Shown one piece after another: positions 7,338 to 13,868 of a stretch of 13,868 nt of DNA. A model generated the notes under the pieces. That model saw only the letters and a program-made list of their open reading frames with translations. It was not told the DNA's origin and did no database searches. Source of the DNA: Lachnospiraceae bacterium UBA3645 (GTDB lineage: Bacteria; Bacillota; Clostridia; Lachnospirales; Lachnospiraceae); contig DFKM01000103.1 in NCBI GenBank assembly GCA_002373555.1, positions 1 to 13,868 of the forward strand, read 5' to 3'. The stretch's first letter is position 1, and every line of letters starts with the position of its first letter. The translations under genes and the position numbers were made by a program.

Positions 7338-7429
7338 TTCTGCGCCCGGACAATCACTCGGGGAACGCCGGATGAAAAAATCTTGGGGTACCGCCTGCTG
7401 AAAAACCGTCATTCTGCGCCCGGACAATC
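7338..7429 (+). repeat. Degenerate direct repeats, 74-bp period, around TTCTGCGCCCGGACAATC
   Basis: The 18-mer TTCTGCGCCCGGACAATC occurs identically at 7338-7355 and 7412-7429. Upstream of each copy lies a related GGGGTA...TGAAAAA block, so each unit is about 45 bp of conserved core within a 74-bp period. An inverted relative of GGGGTATC (GGATACCCC) occurs near 7193-7201. The 531 bp between 7040 and 7572 contain no credible gene. Confidence 0.65.
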
Positions 7430-7454
7430 GTGTGCAGAACGGCAGACTGGCGGC

Positions 7455-7490
7455 TTCAGCTGTTTTTTTAAATAAAACAGGAATGCTGAA
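7455..7490 (+). other. Bulged hairpin upstream of birA
   Basis: TTCAGC at 7455-7460 pairs with GCTGAA at 7485-7490, and inside it TGTTTT pairs with AAAACA across an AT-rich loop, leaving a 5-nt bulge on the 3' side. It lies about 80 nt before birA. No T-tract follows, so it is not a standard terminator. A role in birA expression is only a possibility. Confidence 0.3.
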
Positions 7491-7571
7491 AGCGCAGCCG
7501 GGCGTTACGGGCAGGATAAGATTGTACAGAACGGCTTTCGGGAAGCTGTACGGACAGAGAGTGACTGAGGA

Positions 7572-8549
7572 ATGAAGAGAAAAATACTGACAATCTTAAG
7601 AGCGGCGGAGGGCAGCGTGTCCGGGCAGGAATTGTGCGGGACGCTCGGCGTCACCCGCGCCGCTGTCTGGAAAGTGATGGAATCGCTGCGGGCGGACGGC
7701 TATGAGATCGAGGCCGTTCCGCGCGTTGGCTACCGGCTGGTAGCCTCTCCGGATGTCCTGACGGAGGCCGAAGTCGGCAGCCGCAGGCGTGATAAATACA
7801 AGGATGCGCCGCTGTTCTGCTACGACAGGACGGATTCCACCAACACCCGCGCGCTGGCAAAGGCGGAGGAAGGCGTGCCGGAGGGAGCGCTTTTCGTGGC
7901 GGATGTGCAGGAGGGCGGCAAGGGCCGCCGCGGCAGAAGCTGGTCAAGTCCCGCAGGAGAGAGCCTTTCCATGAGCTTCGTCCTGCGCCCGGAAATCTCT
8001 CCGCAGACAGCTTCCATGATCACGCTGATCGCGGCGATGGCCGGCAGAAACGCCGTGGCATCGCTGACCGGTACGCATCCGATGATCAAGTGGCCGAACG
8101 ACATCATCCTGCACGGAAAGAAGATCTGCGGGATCCTGACGGAAATGAAGCTGGAGGAAGGCGAGATCGCACATATCGTCGTGGGCATGGGCTTCAATGT
8201 CGGGCAGAAAGCATTTTCCGGAGAGCTGGCGGATAAAGCGGCCTCTCTTCTGATGGAGACAGGGAAGCAGTATTCCAGAGCGCAGCTGGCCTGCAATGTC
8301 ATGGCGGAATTCTTCCCGCTGTATGAGCGGTTCCTGGCGGACGGCGATCTTTCGGGACTTGCGGAAGAATACAATGCGCATCTGATCGGCCGCGGAGAAG
8401 AAGTGGTGATCATAAAACCGGACAGTACGCAGAATGCGGTGTCGCACGGCATCAGTCAGACGGGCGCGCTGATCGTGGAGGCGGACGGTGAAGAGAAAGG
8501 GATCATCGCCGGCGAAGTCAGCGTAAGAGGCGTCAACGGATATGTGTGA
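7572..8549 (+). CDS. birA: Biotin-protein ligase / biotin operon repressor BirA
   Basis: A 325-residue bifunctional BirA. It activates biotin with ATP to biotinyl-5'-AMP and attaches it to a lysine of biotin-dependent carboxylases; with its DNA-binding domain it can also repress biotin genes. Domains: winged helix-turn-helix at about 1-60 (SGQELCGTLGVTRAAVWKVM), catalytic core at about 75-260 with the biotinyl-AMP loop GRRGRSW at 118-124 (after GGK) and KWPNDI at 173-178 containing the catalytic lysine K173, and an SH3-like C-terminal domain at 275-325 ending GEVSVRGVNGYV. All key motifs are intact and the length is that of the bifunctional class. GAGG lies only 3 nt from the ATG and AGAGAG 11 nt upstream, so the ribosome site is not ideal, but the start matches the family. 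No biotin synthesis or carboxylase gene is adjacent. Confidence 0.95.
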   Translation: MKRKILTILRAAEGSVSGQELCGTLGVTRAAVWKVMESLRADGYEIEAVPRVGYRLVASPDVLTEAEVGSRRRDKYKDAPLFCYDRTDSTNTRALAKAEEGVPEGALFVADVQEGGKGRRGRSWSSPAGESLSMSFVLRPEISPQTASMITLIAAMAGRNAVASLTGTHPMIKWPNDIILHGKKICGILTEMKLEEGEIAHIVVGMGFNVGQKAFSGELADKAASLLMETGKQYSRAQLACNVMAEFFPLYERFLADGDLSGLAEEYNAHLIGRGEEVVIIKPDSTQNAVSHGISQTGALIVEADGEEKGIIAGEVSVRGVNGYV

Positions 8550-8643
8550 GCGCTTGCTGACGGGAATCTTTGAGAATGCCTGATCGATAAGGGGCTGAAG
8601 TGATTCCTGTACGCGCGATGCACTTGGAATTGTCTGTCAGGGG

Positions 8644-8785
8644 CTGCAGCCGTGCATGAACTGCGTAAGAGCGAGACGTTATGGCCTGCAGCCATGCATG
8701 AACTGCGTAAGAGCGTGAAGTTATGGCCTGCAGCCGTGCATGAACTGCATAAGAGCGTGAAGTTATGGTCTGCAACTGTGCACCA
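8644..8785 (+). repeat. 42-bp tandem repeat (minisatellite), 3.4 copies
   Basis: Units start at 8644, 8686 and 8728, with a degenerate partial fourth at 8770; the period is exactly 42. Each begins CTGCAGCC(G/A)TGCATGAA, continues CTGC(G/A)TAAGAGCG and ends GTTATGG. Within a unit TGCAG can pair with CTGCA or CTGCG (a G-T wobble in RNA) to form a small hairpin. On the minus strand the period of 14 codons leaves two frames open, but no ribosome site or coding character supports a gene there. The surrounding 8550-9061 stretch has no convincing gene. Confidence 0.85.
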
Positions 8786-8804
8786 GCACTTGTGAGGATG
8801 ACAT

Positions 8805-8860
8805 TTATGGTCTTGCCGATTCCGGAAACAACTGCTGAAAGACAGAAAATGAGACCATAA
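8805..8860. repeat. 9-bp inverted repeat TTATGGTCT / AGACCATAA
   Basis: TTATGGTCT at 8805-8813 and AGACCATAA at 8852-8860 are perfect complements, 38 nt apart. TTATGGTCT also occurs at 8763-8771 at the end of the minisatellite, and a further ACCATAA at about 8907-8913. The set could be an operator or a long hairpin, or debris of the adjacent repeat. Confidence 0.4.
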
Positions 8861-9061
8861 TCGGATGGACTCTGCCATGTCAGGCACAAAATGAACGTTT
8901 CGGCGGACCATAAATATAACAGGCAGTATGAACCGGGCATAGTCCGGACCCTAAATAATAAAAAGGGACTGATCCTGCACCAATACTCTGCCGGGGATGT
9001 CCATGTTAACATTTACCGATGTGTTTACCGGGATTCGCAAAATGGAAAGGGGGAATATGGA

Positions 9062-9385
9062 ATGGAAAAAACTCTCTGCGGGGCGAATTCGTACGTACAG
9101 AAATTCTATTTCAATAACGATGATTTCGGCAATCTTCCCGAGCATGTAAAGCAGGAACTGCAGATCCTGTGCGTGATGTTCACCGAGGAGAACGGCGGGA
9201 TCATCACGCTGACATTTGATGCGGACGGCACCTTAAAATTCAATGTGACCCGGGATGACGCCGATGTGCTGTTCGATGATATCGGCAGCGAGCTGGCGAT
9301 CCGGAAGATACAGAAAGAAAAAGAGGAGCTTTTAAACAATCTGGAACTGTACTACAAAATGTTTTTTCTGAAGGGCGGAGCTTGA
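9062..9385 (+). CDS. DUF6145-like small protein
   Basis: A 107-residue soluble protein, acidic overall. It resembles the DUF6145 proteins of Lachnospiraceae in its opening LCGANSYVQKFYFN, the middle ILCVMFTEENGGIITLTFD, and the C-terminal helix with IQKEKEELLNNLELYYK. No function is known and no catalytic motif is visible. The fold looks like two beta hairpins and a long terminal helix. The start at 9062 is chosen because AAGGGGG lies about 8 nt upstream and family similarity begins there, although the frame is open from 8891. It is 54 nt from the secreted-protein gene, on the same strand, with no terminator between, so the two are likely co-transcribed. The assignment is from memory of the family. 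Confidence 0.75.
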   Translation: MEKTLCGANSYVQKFYFNNDDFGNLPEHVKQELQILCVMFTEENGGIITLTFDADGTLKFNVTRDDADVLFDDIGSELAIRKIQKEKEELLNNLELYYKMFFLKGGA

Positions 9386-9439
9386 TCCGCAGGAAGTCAT
9401 CTTATAAGCCGTATACGGATGAGCGGGAAGGAGGAGACC

Positions 9440-11779
9440 ATGAGAAGGTTCTTCAGGGGACGCTGCAGAATGTTGTTTGCGGCAGCAGCTGTGATGGCTG
9501 TGCTGCTGTTTGCAGACGCAGGAAAAGTATGGGCAGGTGAAGGACTGGACGACACGGAATATCAAGCCAGTAAGATCAATTCCGAGGCTAAAAATATCAA
9601 GTTTACCGGCGGAGATACGATACTCTGGCTTGACGAGGATATGGAGCGTGAATCGCTCGATTGTGATGCAGATCTTACGATCGAAAATCAGGGAAGCACC
9701 ACGAATACACTCACACTGACCTGTGAAGGTCCGGGCAATATGCTTCGTGCCGGCGGGGATCTGCATCTCAAAGGAATAAATTTAAGAATTGTACAGAAAG
9801 ATCCGAGTGCCGGACGTGCAATTGTGGGATGCAACATTACTATTGAAGACTGCAGTGTGGAGATCATCAGCGGAACGAAGATCGAGGTGATCTCTGCTTC
9901 CGGATTCCTTGCGCTGCAGAACTGCAATTCCTTTAAGGTGAAAGCACCGGACGGATCCGGAAGTATTTCGGCAGGCAGTGAAGTAATGATCAGGGATTCG
10001 AAATTAGATCTGGAAAGCGTACATGGTATCGGAACGGCCCCCGGAGGAGCAGTCAGTCTGGAAAATGTATCCGGATCGATACATGCGGTGAACGGGCACG
10101 GGATTTCTTCAGAGAATATTTATCTTGCTTCCTGTAATCTGACGATTCAAGCAGTTGGTTACGGAATTACTGACTACGACAGCAGTGCTTCCGCCATAAC
10201 TGTTGCCGATAGTACACTGAATGTGAAAGCCAATTACGGAATTGATACGGCAGGCTTTGCAGGATTTTTCGGCTCGACAATACAGATCCAGGCTGTCCGC
10301 AATGCGCTCTCCGCAGCGTCGGTCGATCTTCAGGAAACGACAGGAACAATCGTCAGCACCGATCCGTCCAGCTTCGGCATCTGCGGAGATTCGGTGCATC
10401 TGGAGATCTGTGATCTGACCGTAAAGAGTACCTGGATCCCGCTGATGGCAAACCCGGGGGCCTTGACATTGTCCCAAAGCGACTATATTAAATCACCGGC
10501 GGAATATACCATCACAAAACAGACGATCGGCGGCGTGGATAGGGAATTCCTGACAGATCCGAAAGGTGCGAAGATCCTGGAGGTGGTCATTGCCAGGAAG
10601 CGCGTGTCCGATCCTTCCTGCACGGTTTCCGCCATCCCGGACCAGACGTATACCGGCGCTGCCCTGAAGCCAGCCGTCACACTGAAGTGGAAGGGCACGG
10701 CCATGGAAGCGAACACAGACTATACGATCGATTCTTATGCGAACAATACCAATGCCGGGACCGGAACCGTGAAAATTTCCGGCAAGGGGTATTATACCGG
10801 TACGGTAAGCCGATCCTTTAAGATCAAGCCGGCTTCCATTACCGCTGCTTCGGCCGGCCCGATTGCTGATCAGACATATACCGGCGCAGAAATAAAGCCT
10901 GCACCCGTGCTCACTTTCAACGGGAAGACGCTGAAGGTAGGTACGGATTATACACTTTCGTATTCGAAGAACAAAGCGGTCGGCACCGGGACTGTGACGG
11001 TGACTGGAAAAGGGAACTTCACGGGGAGCAGAGCGCTCAGTTTCCGGATCGTTGAGAAAAAGCAGACAAGCCCGGTAAGCCCGGTGAAGCCGGAAACGAA
11101 TGGAAAAGCGAAAGACGGTACCGATGTTGGGAAAGGTGCCGAACTTGCTGTCGCCGACAAAGCGATCAAAGCCATGAAGAAAGACGAAGCGCCAGCCGGC
11201 AGCCGGTTCGGCCTGCTGCAGCTGAAGGCAGTCAGCACGAAGAAGACGTCCGTAAAGATCAGCTGGAAGAAGATATCCGGTGCGAAAAAATATATCGTTT
11301 ACGGCAATGCCTGCGGCAAAAAGAATCAAATGAAGAAGCTGAAGACGACAACGAAGCGATCGGTGACCTTCAAAAAGGTTGCCGGCAAAAAGGTGAAGAC
11401 GAACAAATACTACAAATTCCTGGTCGTCGCAGTCGACAAGGACAGCAAAGTCATTTCCACCTCCAAGAGTGTCCATATCGCGGCGAAAGGAAATAAATAT
11501 GGAAATGACAAAAAAGTAAAGACGGCCGCGGATAAAAAGAAAAAGAAGATCACGCTCAAAAAGGGAAAGACATTTAAGTTGAAGGCAAAGCCGGTGCCGG
11601 CTTCAAAGAAATTAAAAGTCAGCAGACACCGCGGGATCGCCTGCGAGACATCGGACAGCACGGTTGCCACGGTCAGCAAAAAAGGCGTGATCAAGGCCAA
11701 AAAGAAGAAGGGCAGCTGCTATATCTACGCGTATGCGCAGAATGGTGTATGCACGAAGATCAAAGTGACTGTAAAATGA
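9440..11779 (+). CDS. Large secreted protein: beta-helix, two YTG-type repeats, FnIII, Ig-like C-terminus
   Basis: A 779-residue exported protein. The start at 9440 is preferred over the in-frame ATG at 9419 because GGAAGGAGG ends 6 nt before it and the signal peptide starts there: RRFFRGRCR, a hydrophobic core, and probable cleavage at VWA-GE (32/33). Residues about 33-385 are repetitive short strands (ITIEDCSVEII, LALQNCNSFKV, MIRDSKLDLES), suggesting a right-handed beta-helix as in carbohydrate-binding or adhesin proteins. Two repeats at about 390-462 and 463-537 share IPDQTYTGA, GTDYT or NTDYT, and GTGTV..SGKG. A Pro-rich linker precedes an FnIII-like domain (about 591-683, VKISWKKISGAKKYIVY) and an Ig-like (Big_2) domain (about 700-779, CETSDSTVATVSKKGVIKAK). 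The last 190 residues are very lysine-rich. No LPXTG or membrane anchor is seen. Likely cell-surface adhesion or glycan binding; substrate unknown. Confidence 0.85.
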   Translation: MRRFFRGRCRMLFAAAAVMAVLLFADAGKVWAGEGLDDTEYQASKINSEAKNIKFTGGDTILWLDEDMERESLDCDADLTIENQGSTTNTLTLTCEGPGNMLRAGGDLHLKGINLRIVQKDPSAGRAIVGCNITIEDCSVEIISGTKIEVISASGFLALQNCNSFKVKAPDGSGSISAGSEVMIRDSKLDLESVHGIGTAPGGAVSLENVSGSIHAVNGHGISSENIYLASCNLTIQAVGYGITDYDSSASAITVADSTLNVKANYGIDTAGFAGFFGSTIQIQAVRNALSAASVDLQETTGTIVSTDPSSFGICGDSVHLEICDLTVKSTWIPLMANPGALTLSQSDYIKSPAEYTITKQTIGGVDREFLTDPKGAKILEVVIARKRVSDPSCTVSAIPDQTYTGAALKPAVTLKWKGTAMEANTDYTIDSYANNTNAGTGTVKISGKGYYTGTVSRSFKIKPASITAASAGPIADQTYTGAEIKPAPVLTFNGKTLKVGTDYTLSYSKNKAVGTGTVTVTGKGNFTGSRALSFRIVEKKQTSPVSPVKPETNGKAKDGTDVGKGAELAVADKAIKAMKKDEAPAGSRFGLLQLKAVSTKKTSVKISWKKISGAKKYIVYGNACGKKNQMKKLKTTTKRSVTFKKVAGKKVKTNKYYKFLVVAVDKDSKVISTSKSVHIAAKGNKYGNDKKVKTAADKKKKKITLKKGKTFKLKAKPVPASKKLKVSRHRGIACETSDSTVATVSKKGVIKAKKKKGSCYIYAYAQNGVCTKIKVTVK

Positions 11780-12744
11780 ATCAAATGAATTTCAACGAAT
11801 TATTTCACGGAACGTCCATACCGCTTTTCCTCGCGCCGATGGCCGGGGTGACGGATGAGACGTTCCGTCTTATCTGCAGAGCACACGGTGCGGATGTCTG
11901 CGTCACCGAAATGGTGAGCGCGAAGGCGCTGTTTTACAAAAACAAAAATACGGCAGAGCTGCTGTACCACAGGCTGCCGGAGCACCCGATCGGCGTGCAG
12001 ATCTTCGGAAATGAGCCGGAACTGATGGCGGAGCAGGCCGCGCTGATCGAAGAGGACTTCGATTTTGTGGATGTCAACATGGGCTGCCCGGTGCCGAAGG
12101 TCGTGAAGAACCAGGAAGGTTCGGCGCTGATGCTGGATCCGGATCTCGCGGAGCGCATCGTTTCCGCCATGGCGGAGAAACTGAAGAAGCCGGTGACCGT
12201 CAAGTTCCGAAAGGGATTTGACGATGCGCATATCAATGCGCCGGAATTCGCAAAGCGCATGGAGGCGGCCGGCGCCGCCGCGATCGCCGTCCACGGCCGC
12301 ACAAGAGAGCAGTACTATTCCGGACAGGCCGACTGGGAGATCATCCGGCAGGTAAAGGAAGCTGTCCGTATCCCGGTGATCGGCAACGGCGATATCAAAA
12401 GTCCGCAGGATGCGGCGCGGATGCTTGCGCAGACCGGCTGCGACGGGCTGATGATCGCCAGGGCCGCCAGGGGCAATCCCTGGATCTTTGAACAGATCAG
12501 GGCCTATATATATAAGGAAGAAACTCCAACGGCACCAGATGTAGTGGCTGTCGCGGAAATGATCCTGGCGCATGCCCGCGGGCTGATGGAGACCCGCAGA
12601 GAGGATACCGCGATCCGCATGATGCGCAAGCATATCGGCTGGTATACCGCCGGCATGAAGCACTCCGCGTCGATCCGCCGGATGAGCAATACCGTGAGCA
12701 CTTATCAGGAGCTGGAAGAGCTCTGCAGGGTGCTCGCAGGATAA
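11776..12744 (+). CDS. dusB: tRNA-dihydrouridine synthase, DusB-type
   Basis: A 322-residue FMN/NADPH-dependent enzyme that reduces specific uridines in the tRNA D-loop to dihydrouridine. The TIM-barrel signatures are intact: APMAGVTDETFRLICRAHGA near the N-terminus (FMN binding), GVQIFGNEPE, VDVNMGCPVPKVVKNQEGSA with catalytic C104, VKFRKGFDD, AVHGRTREQYYSGQADW, IPVIGNGDI and GCDGLMIARAARGNPW. A helical C-terminal domain follows. The start at 11776 forms an ATGA overlap with the stop of the secreted-protein gene; a second ATG at 11785 (MNFNELF) is also possible. The Shine-Dalgarno sequence is weak, which fits translational coupling. The gene ends at a strong terminator. It is unusual as a direct partner of a surface protein. 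Confidence 0.95.
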   Translation: MNQMNFNELFHGTSIPLFLAPMAGVTDETFRLICRAHGADVCVTEMVSAKALFYKNKNTAELLYHRLPEHPIGVQIFGNEPELMAEQAALIEEDFDFVDVNMGCPVPKVVKNQEGSALMLDPDLAERIVSAMAEKLKKPVTVKFRKGFDDAHINAPEFAKRMEAAGAAAIAVHGRTREQYYSGQADWEIIRQVKEAVRIPVIGNGDIKSPQDAARMLAQTGCDGLMIARAARGNPWIFEQIRAYIYKEETPTAPDVVAVAEMILAHARGLMETRREDTAIRMMRKHIGWYTAGMKHSASIRRMSNTVSTYQELEELCRVLAG

Positions 12745-12765
12745 GAACCATACTATACAGAAGCA

Positions 12766-12800
12766 AAAAGGGAACCGGCAGACCGCGCCGGTTCCCTTTT
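12766..12800 (+). terminator. Rho-independent terminator after dusB
   Basis: AAAAGGGAACCGGC (12766-12779) and GCCGGTTCCCTTTT (12787-12800) are perfect 14-bp complements with a 7-nt loop. The A-tract and T-tract flank a GC-rich core. The hairpin is 22 nt after the dusB stop and closes the preceding operon; symmetry could also let it act on the other strand. Confidence 0.95.
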
Positions 12801-12828
12801 CTGTTATTCTCTTTTATGCTTCCTGATC

Positions 12829-12933
12829 ATGAACCCCGCCGCCGTCCGCCCGGCCTATATGGAAGCCTGCGTGGAAGCGCTTCGGGAGACCGTGGACAGG
12901 ATCTATATTGATATGGAACAAAAATTCGTATAA
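12829..12933 (+). CDS. 34-codon orphan reading frame, possible gene remnant
   Basis: ATG at 12829 opens a 34-residue frame with PAYMEACVEALRETVDRIYI, which is plausibly amphipathic helix. No Shine-Dalgarno sequence precedes it, the terminator lies just upstream and the rpsJ promoter just downstream. It could be a degraded gene end or chance. I do not recognise it. Confidence 0.2.
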   Translation: MNPAAVRPAYMEACVEALRETVDRIYIDMEQKFV

Positions 12934-12941
12934 AAAAGTTC

Positions 12942-12970
12942 TTGCAATCCCCGCGATGATATAGTATTAT
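12942..12970 (+). promoter_or_regulatory. Promoter of the rpsJ (S10) operon
   Basis: TTGCAA at 12942-12947 (-35, 4 of 6) and TATTAT at 12965-12970 (-10, 5 of 6) are separated by 17 bp. Transcription would start near 12977, giving an untranslated leader of about 220 nt before rpsJ. An upstream A-tract (AAAAAA, 12933-12938 region) could act as an UP element. Confidence 0.75.
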
Positions 12971-12976
12971 TTCATT

Positions 12977-13197
12977 TGCTGTGACGTGATAGCTGTGAAG
13001 CAGGATGTTGCTGCCCCGGTGGGCAGGGAACTCCGGCGGAGCGAATGTCAAGTTAGGAAACTGACGACAGGTCACTGTACCAAATCATCTGCGGGAAGCA
13101 GAAATGACGTGTGTAAGTCTTTAGGACACACACGGGTGTGTGTACAGTCACCACTTGTCGGAGTGCGAAGCAAACCGAAAAGGAGGCGACTTTTTTT
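12977..13197 (+). promoter_or_regulatory. Structured 5' leader of the rpsJ operon
   Basis: About 220 nt without a supported gene, packed with hairpins. CTGCCC/GGGCAG (13011-13026) has a CGGT tetraloop. CTCC/GGAG lies at 13031-13041. GTCA..GTT/AAC..TGAC spans 13047-13065. A long helix pairs 13066-13080 with 13142-13159 (7, then 3, then 4 bp with one mismatch and a bulge). Inside it are TCTGC/GCAGA (13088-13102) and CGTGTGT..GTC/GAC..ACACACG (13108-13134). An alternative helix, ACACACA/TGTGTGT (13126-13143), excludes the last one and cuts into the long helix. The leader ends with AGGAGG (13181-13186) and a T7 run up to the ATG. Ribosomal operons are commonly autoregulated through such leaders (L4 controls the S10 operon in Escherichia coli); this role is inferred here, not seen. 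Confidence 0.6.
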
Positions 13198-13515
13198 ATG
13201 GCAAGTCAGGTAATGAGAATCATGTTGAAGGCTTATGATCACCAGCTGGTAGATCAGAGCGCGGCAAAGATCGTCGACACAGTGAAGAAGAGCGGAGCGC
13301 AGGTCAGCGGTCCCGTTCCGCTTCCTACAAAAAAGGAAGTAGTTACGATCCTTCGTGCCGTACACAAGTACAAAGATTCCAGAGAGCAGTTCGAGCAGAG
13401 AACGCATAAGAGACTGATCGACATCATCGCTCCGAACCAGAAGACAGTGGATTCCCTGTCCCGTCTGGAAATGCCTGCCGGTGTCTACATTGACATCAAA
13501 ATGAAAACCAAGTAA
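13198..13515 (+). CDS. rpsJ: 30S ribosomal protein S10 (NusE)
   Basis: A 105-residue S10, first gene of the S10-type ribosomal operon. It is part of the 30S head and, as NusE, bridges NusG and the ribosome in transcription antitermination. The family signatures are clear: [38 protein letters not shown] split over the N-terminal half, [11 protein letters not shown] in the middle and [13 protein letters not shown] at the end. Length is typical (about 102). The start at 13198 is chosen by the conserved N-terminus and AGGAGG at 13181-13186; the 11-nt spacing contains seven Ts and is slightly long. An in-frame ATG at 13138 lies inside the leader helices and is not used. rplC follows after 49 nt. 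Confidence 0.97.
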   Translation: MASQVMRIMLKAYDHQLVDQSAAKIVDTVKKSGAQVSGPVPLPTKKEVVTILRAVHKYKDSREQFEQRTHKRLIDIIAPNQKTVDSLSRLEMPAGVYIDIKMKTK

Positions 13516-13531
13516 TCCATCACACTAGAAT

Positions 13532-13547
13532 GAGCGCGCGAGCGCTC
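13532..13547 (+). other. Hairpin with GCGA tetraloop between rpsJ and rplC
   Basis: GAGCGC (13532-13537) and GCGCTC (13542-13547) close a GCGA loop, which fits the stable GNRA tetraloop class. No T-tract follows, so it is not a terminator. It could be a processing, stability or protein-binding element in the operon mRNA. Confidence 0.6.
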
Positions 13548-13564
13548 CGCTGTAGGAGGTAAGT

Positions 13565-13868
13565 ATGAAGAAAGCTATTCTGGCAACAAAAGTGGGAATG
13601 ACCCAGGTCTTCTCAGAAGACGGAACACTTACTCCCGTCACGGTCCTCAAGGCCGGCCCCTGCGTGGTCACCCAGGTCAAGAGCACCGAGAACGACGGTT
13701 ATGAAGCTGTTCAGGTAGGATTCACAGACAAGCGTGAAAAGCTGGTCGGAAAGCCCCTTAAGGGACATTTCGAGAAAGCCGGCACAACACCCAAGAGATA
13801 TGTCCGCGAGTTCAGATTTGAAGACGCTGCATCCTATGAGCTCGGCAAAGAGATCAAGGCTGACATCT
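13565..13868 (+). CDS. rplC: 50S ribosomal protein L3, 5' part (3' end outside window)
   Basis: The first 101 residues of L3, which binds 23S rRNA early in assembly and reaches toward the peptidyl-transferase centre. The start [20 protein letters not shown] and the following [17 protein letters not shown] are typical of bacterial L3. AGGAGG sits 7 nt upstream of the ATG. Order rpsJ-rplC is the conserved start of the S10 operon. The remaining residues, including the long extension into the ribosome core, lie beyond the window. Confidence 0.97.
   Translation, partial: MKKAILATKVGMTQVFSEDGTLTPVTVLKAGPCVVTQVKSTENDGYEAVQVGFTDKREKLVGKPLKGHFEKAGTTPKRYVREFRFEDAASYELGKEIKADI

Noticed and set aside
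8456..9012. Minus-strand frames with 14-residue repeats across the 42-bp minisatellite
   Set aside because: No Shine-Dalgarno sequence, no family similarity, and two different frames are open, which suggests that the period alone keeps them open.
8891..9061. Upstream start of the DUF6145-like gene
   Set aside because: The extra 57 residues lack family similarity and a ribosome site; AAGGGGG fits the ATG at 9062.
10493..11476. Minus-strand open frame (327 codons) opposite the secreted protein
   Set aside because: Shadow of the real frame; no domain, no ribosome site.
11800..12663. Minus-strand open frame (287 codons) opposite dusB
   Set aside because: Shadow of a clear dusB gene; Arg/His-rich composition is typical of antisense frames.
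13138..13197. Upstream start of rpsJ
   Set aside because: It lies within the leader helices, and S10 similarity begins at the ATG at 13198.

Overview
The window looks like chromosomal DNA from a Gram-positive, moderately high-GC clostridial bacterium, most plausibly Lachnospiraceae. The basis is strong AGGAG-type ribosome binding sites, the start of a rpsJ-rplC (S10-type) ribosomal operon, a Lachnospiraceae-style secreted protein built of YTG-type repeats, FnIII and Ig-like domains, and small lineage proteins (DUF5685-like, DUF6145-like). No rRNA, tRNA, CRISPR array, transposase or phage gene was seen. The assignment is by recognition of protein families, not by a search.

Layout. (1) 1-2703, plus: the 3' end of a galE-like nucleotide-sugar epimerase and a complete intracellular GH127/GH146-type beta-L-arabinofuranosidase with an N-terminal atrophied Ig domain. 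(2) 2706-4726, minus: a tight three-gene operon in the order zinc-ribbon membrane protein, DUF5685-like protein, J-domain protein with a seven-cysteine tail. (3) 4892-6381, plus: an EamA transporter with an extended -10 promoter, overlapping a rhomboid protease. (4) 6371-6619: tandem 72-73 bp repeats whose first copy supplies the rhomboid stop codon. (5) 6753-7040: a small three-helix membrane protein, followed by 530 bp of degenerate repeats. (6) 7572-8549: birA, followed by a 42-bp minisatellite. (7) 9062-12744, plus: a DUF6145-like protein, a large secreted repeat protein and a dusB-type tRNA-dihydrouridine synthase, closed by a perfect 14-bp-stem terminator. (8) 12942 to the end: promoter, long structured leader, rpsJ and partial rplC.

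How the genes relate. Most modules look independent. galE and the arabinofuranosidase fit nucleotide-sugar and arabinoside metabolism. The secreted protein and dusB are probably coupled by a 4-bp stop/start overlap. The best candidates for undescribed biology are the three-gene Cys-rich operon at 2706-4726, where the DUF5685-like protein carries Asp motifs spaced as in squalene/phytoene synthases, and the roughly 220-nt rpsJ leader, which can fold into two mutually exclusive sets of helices.
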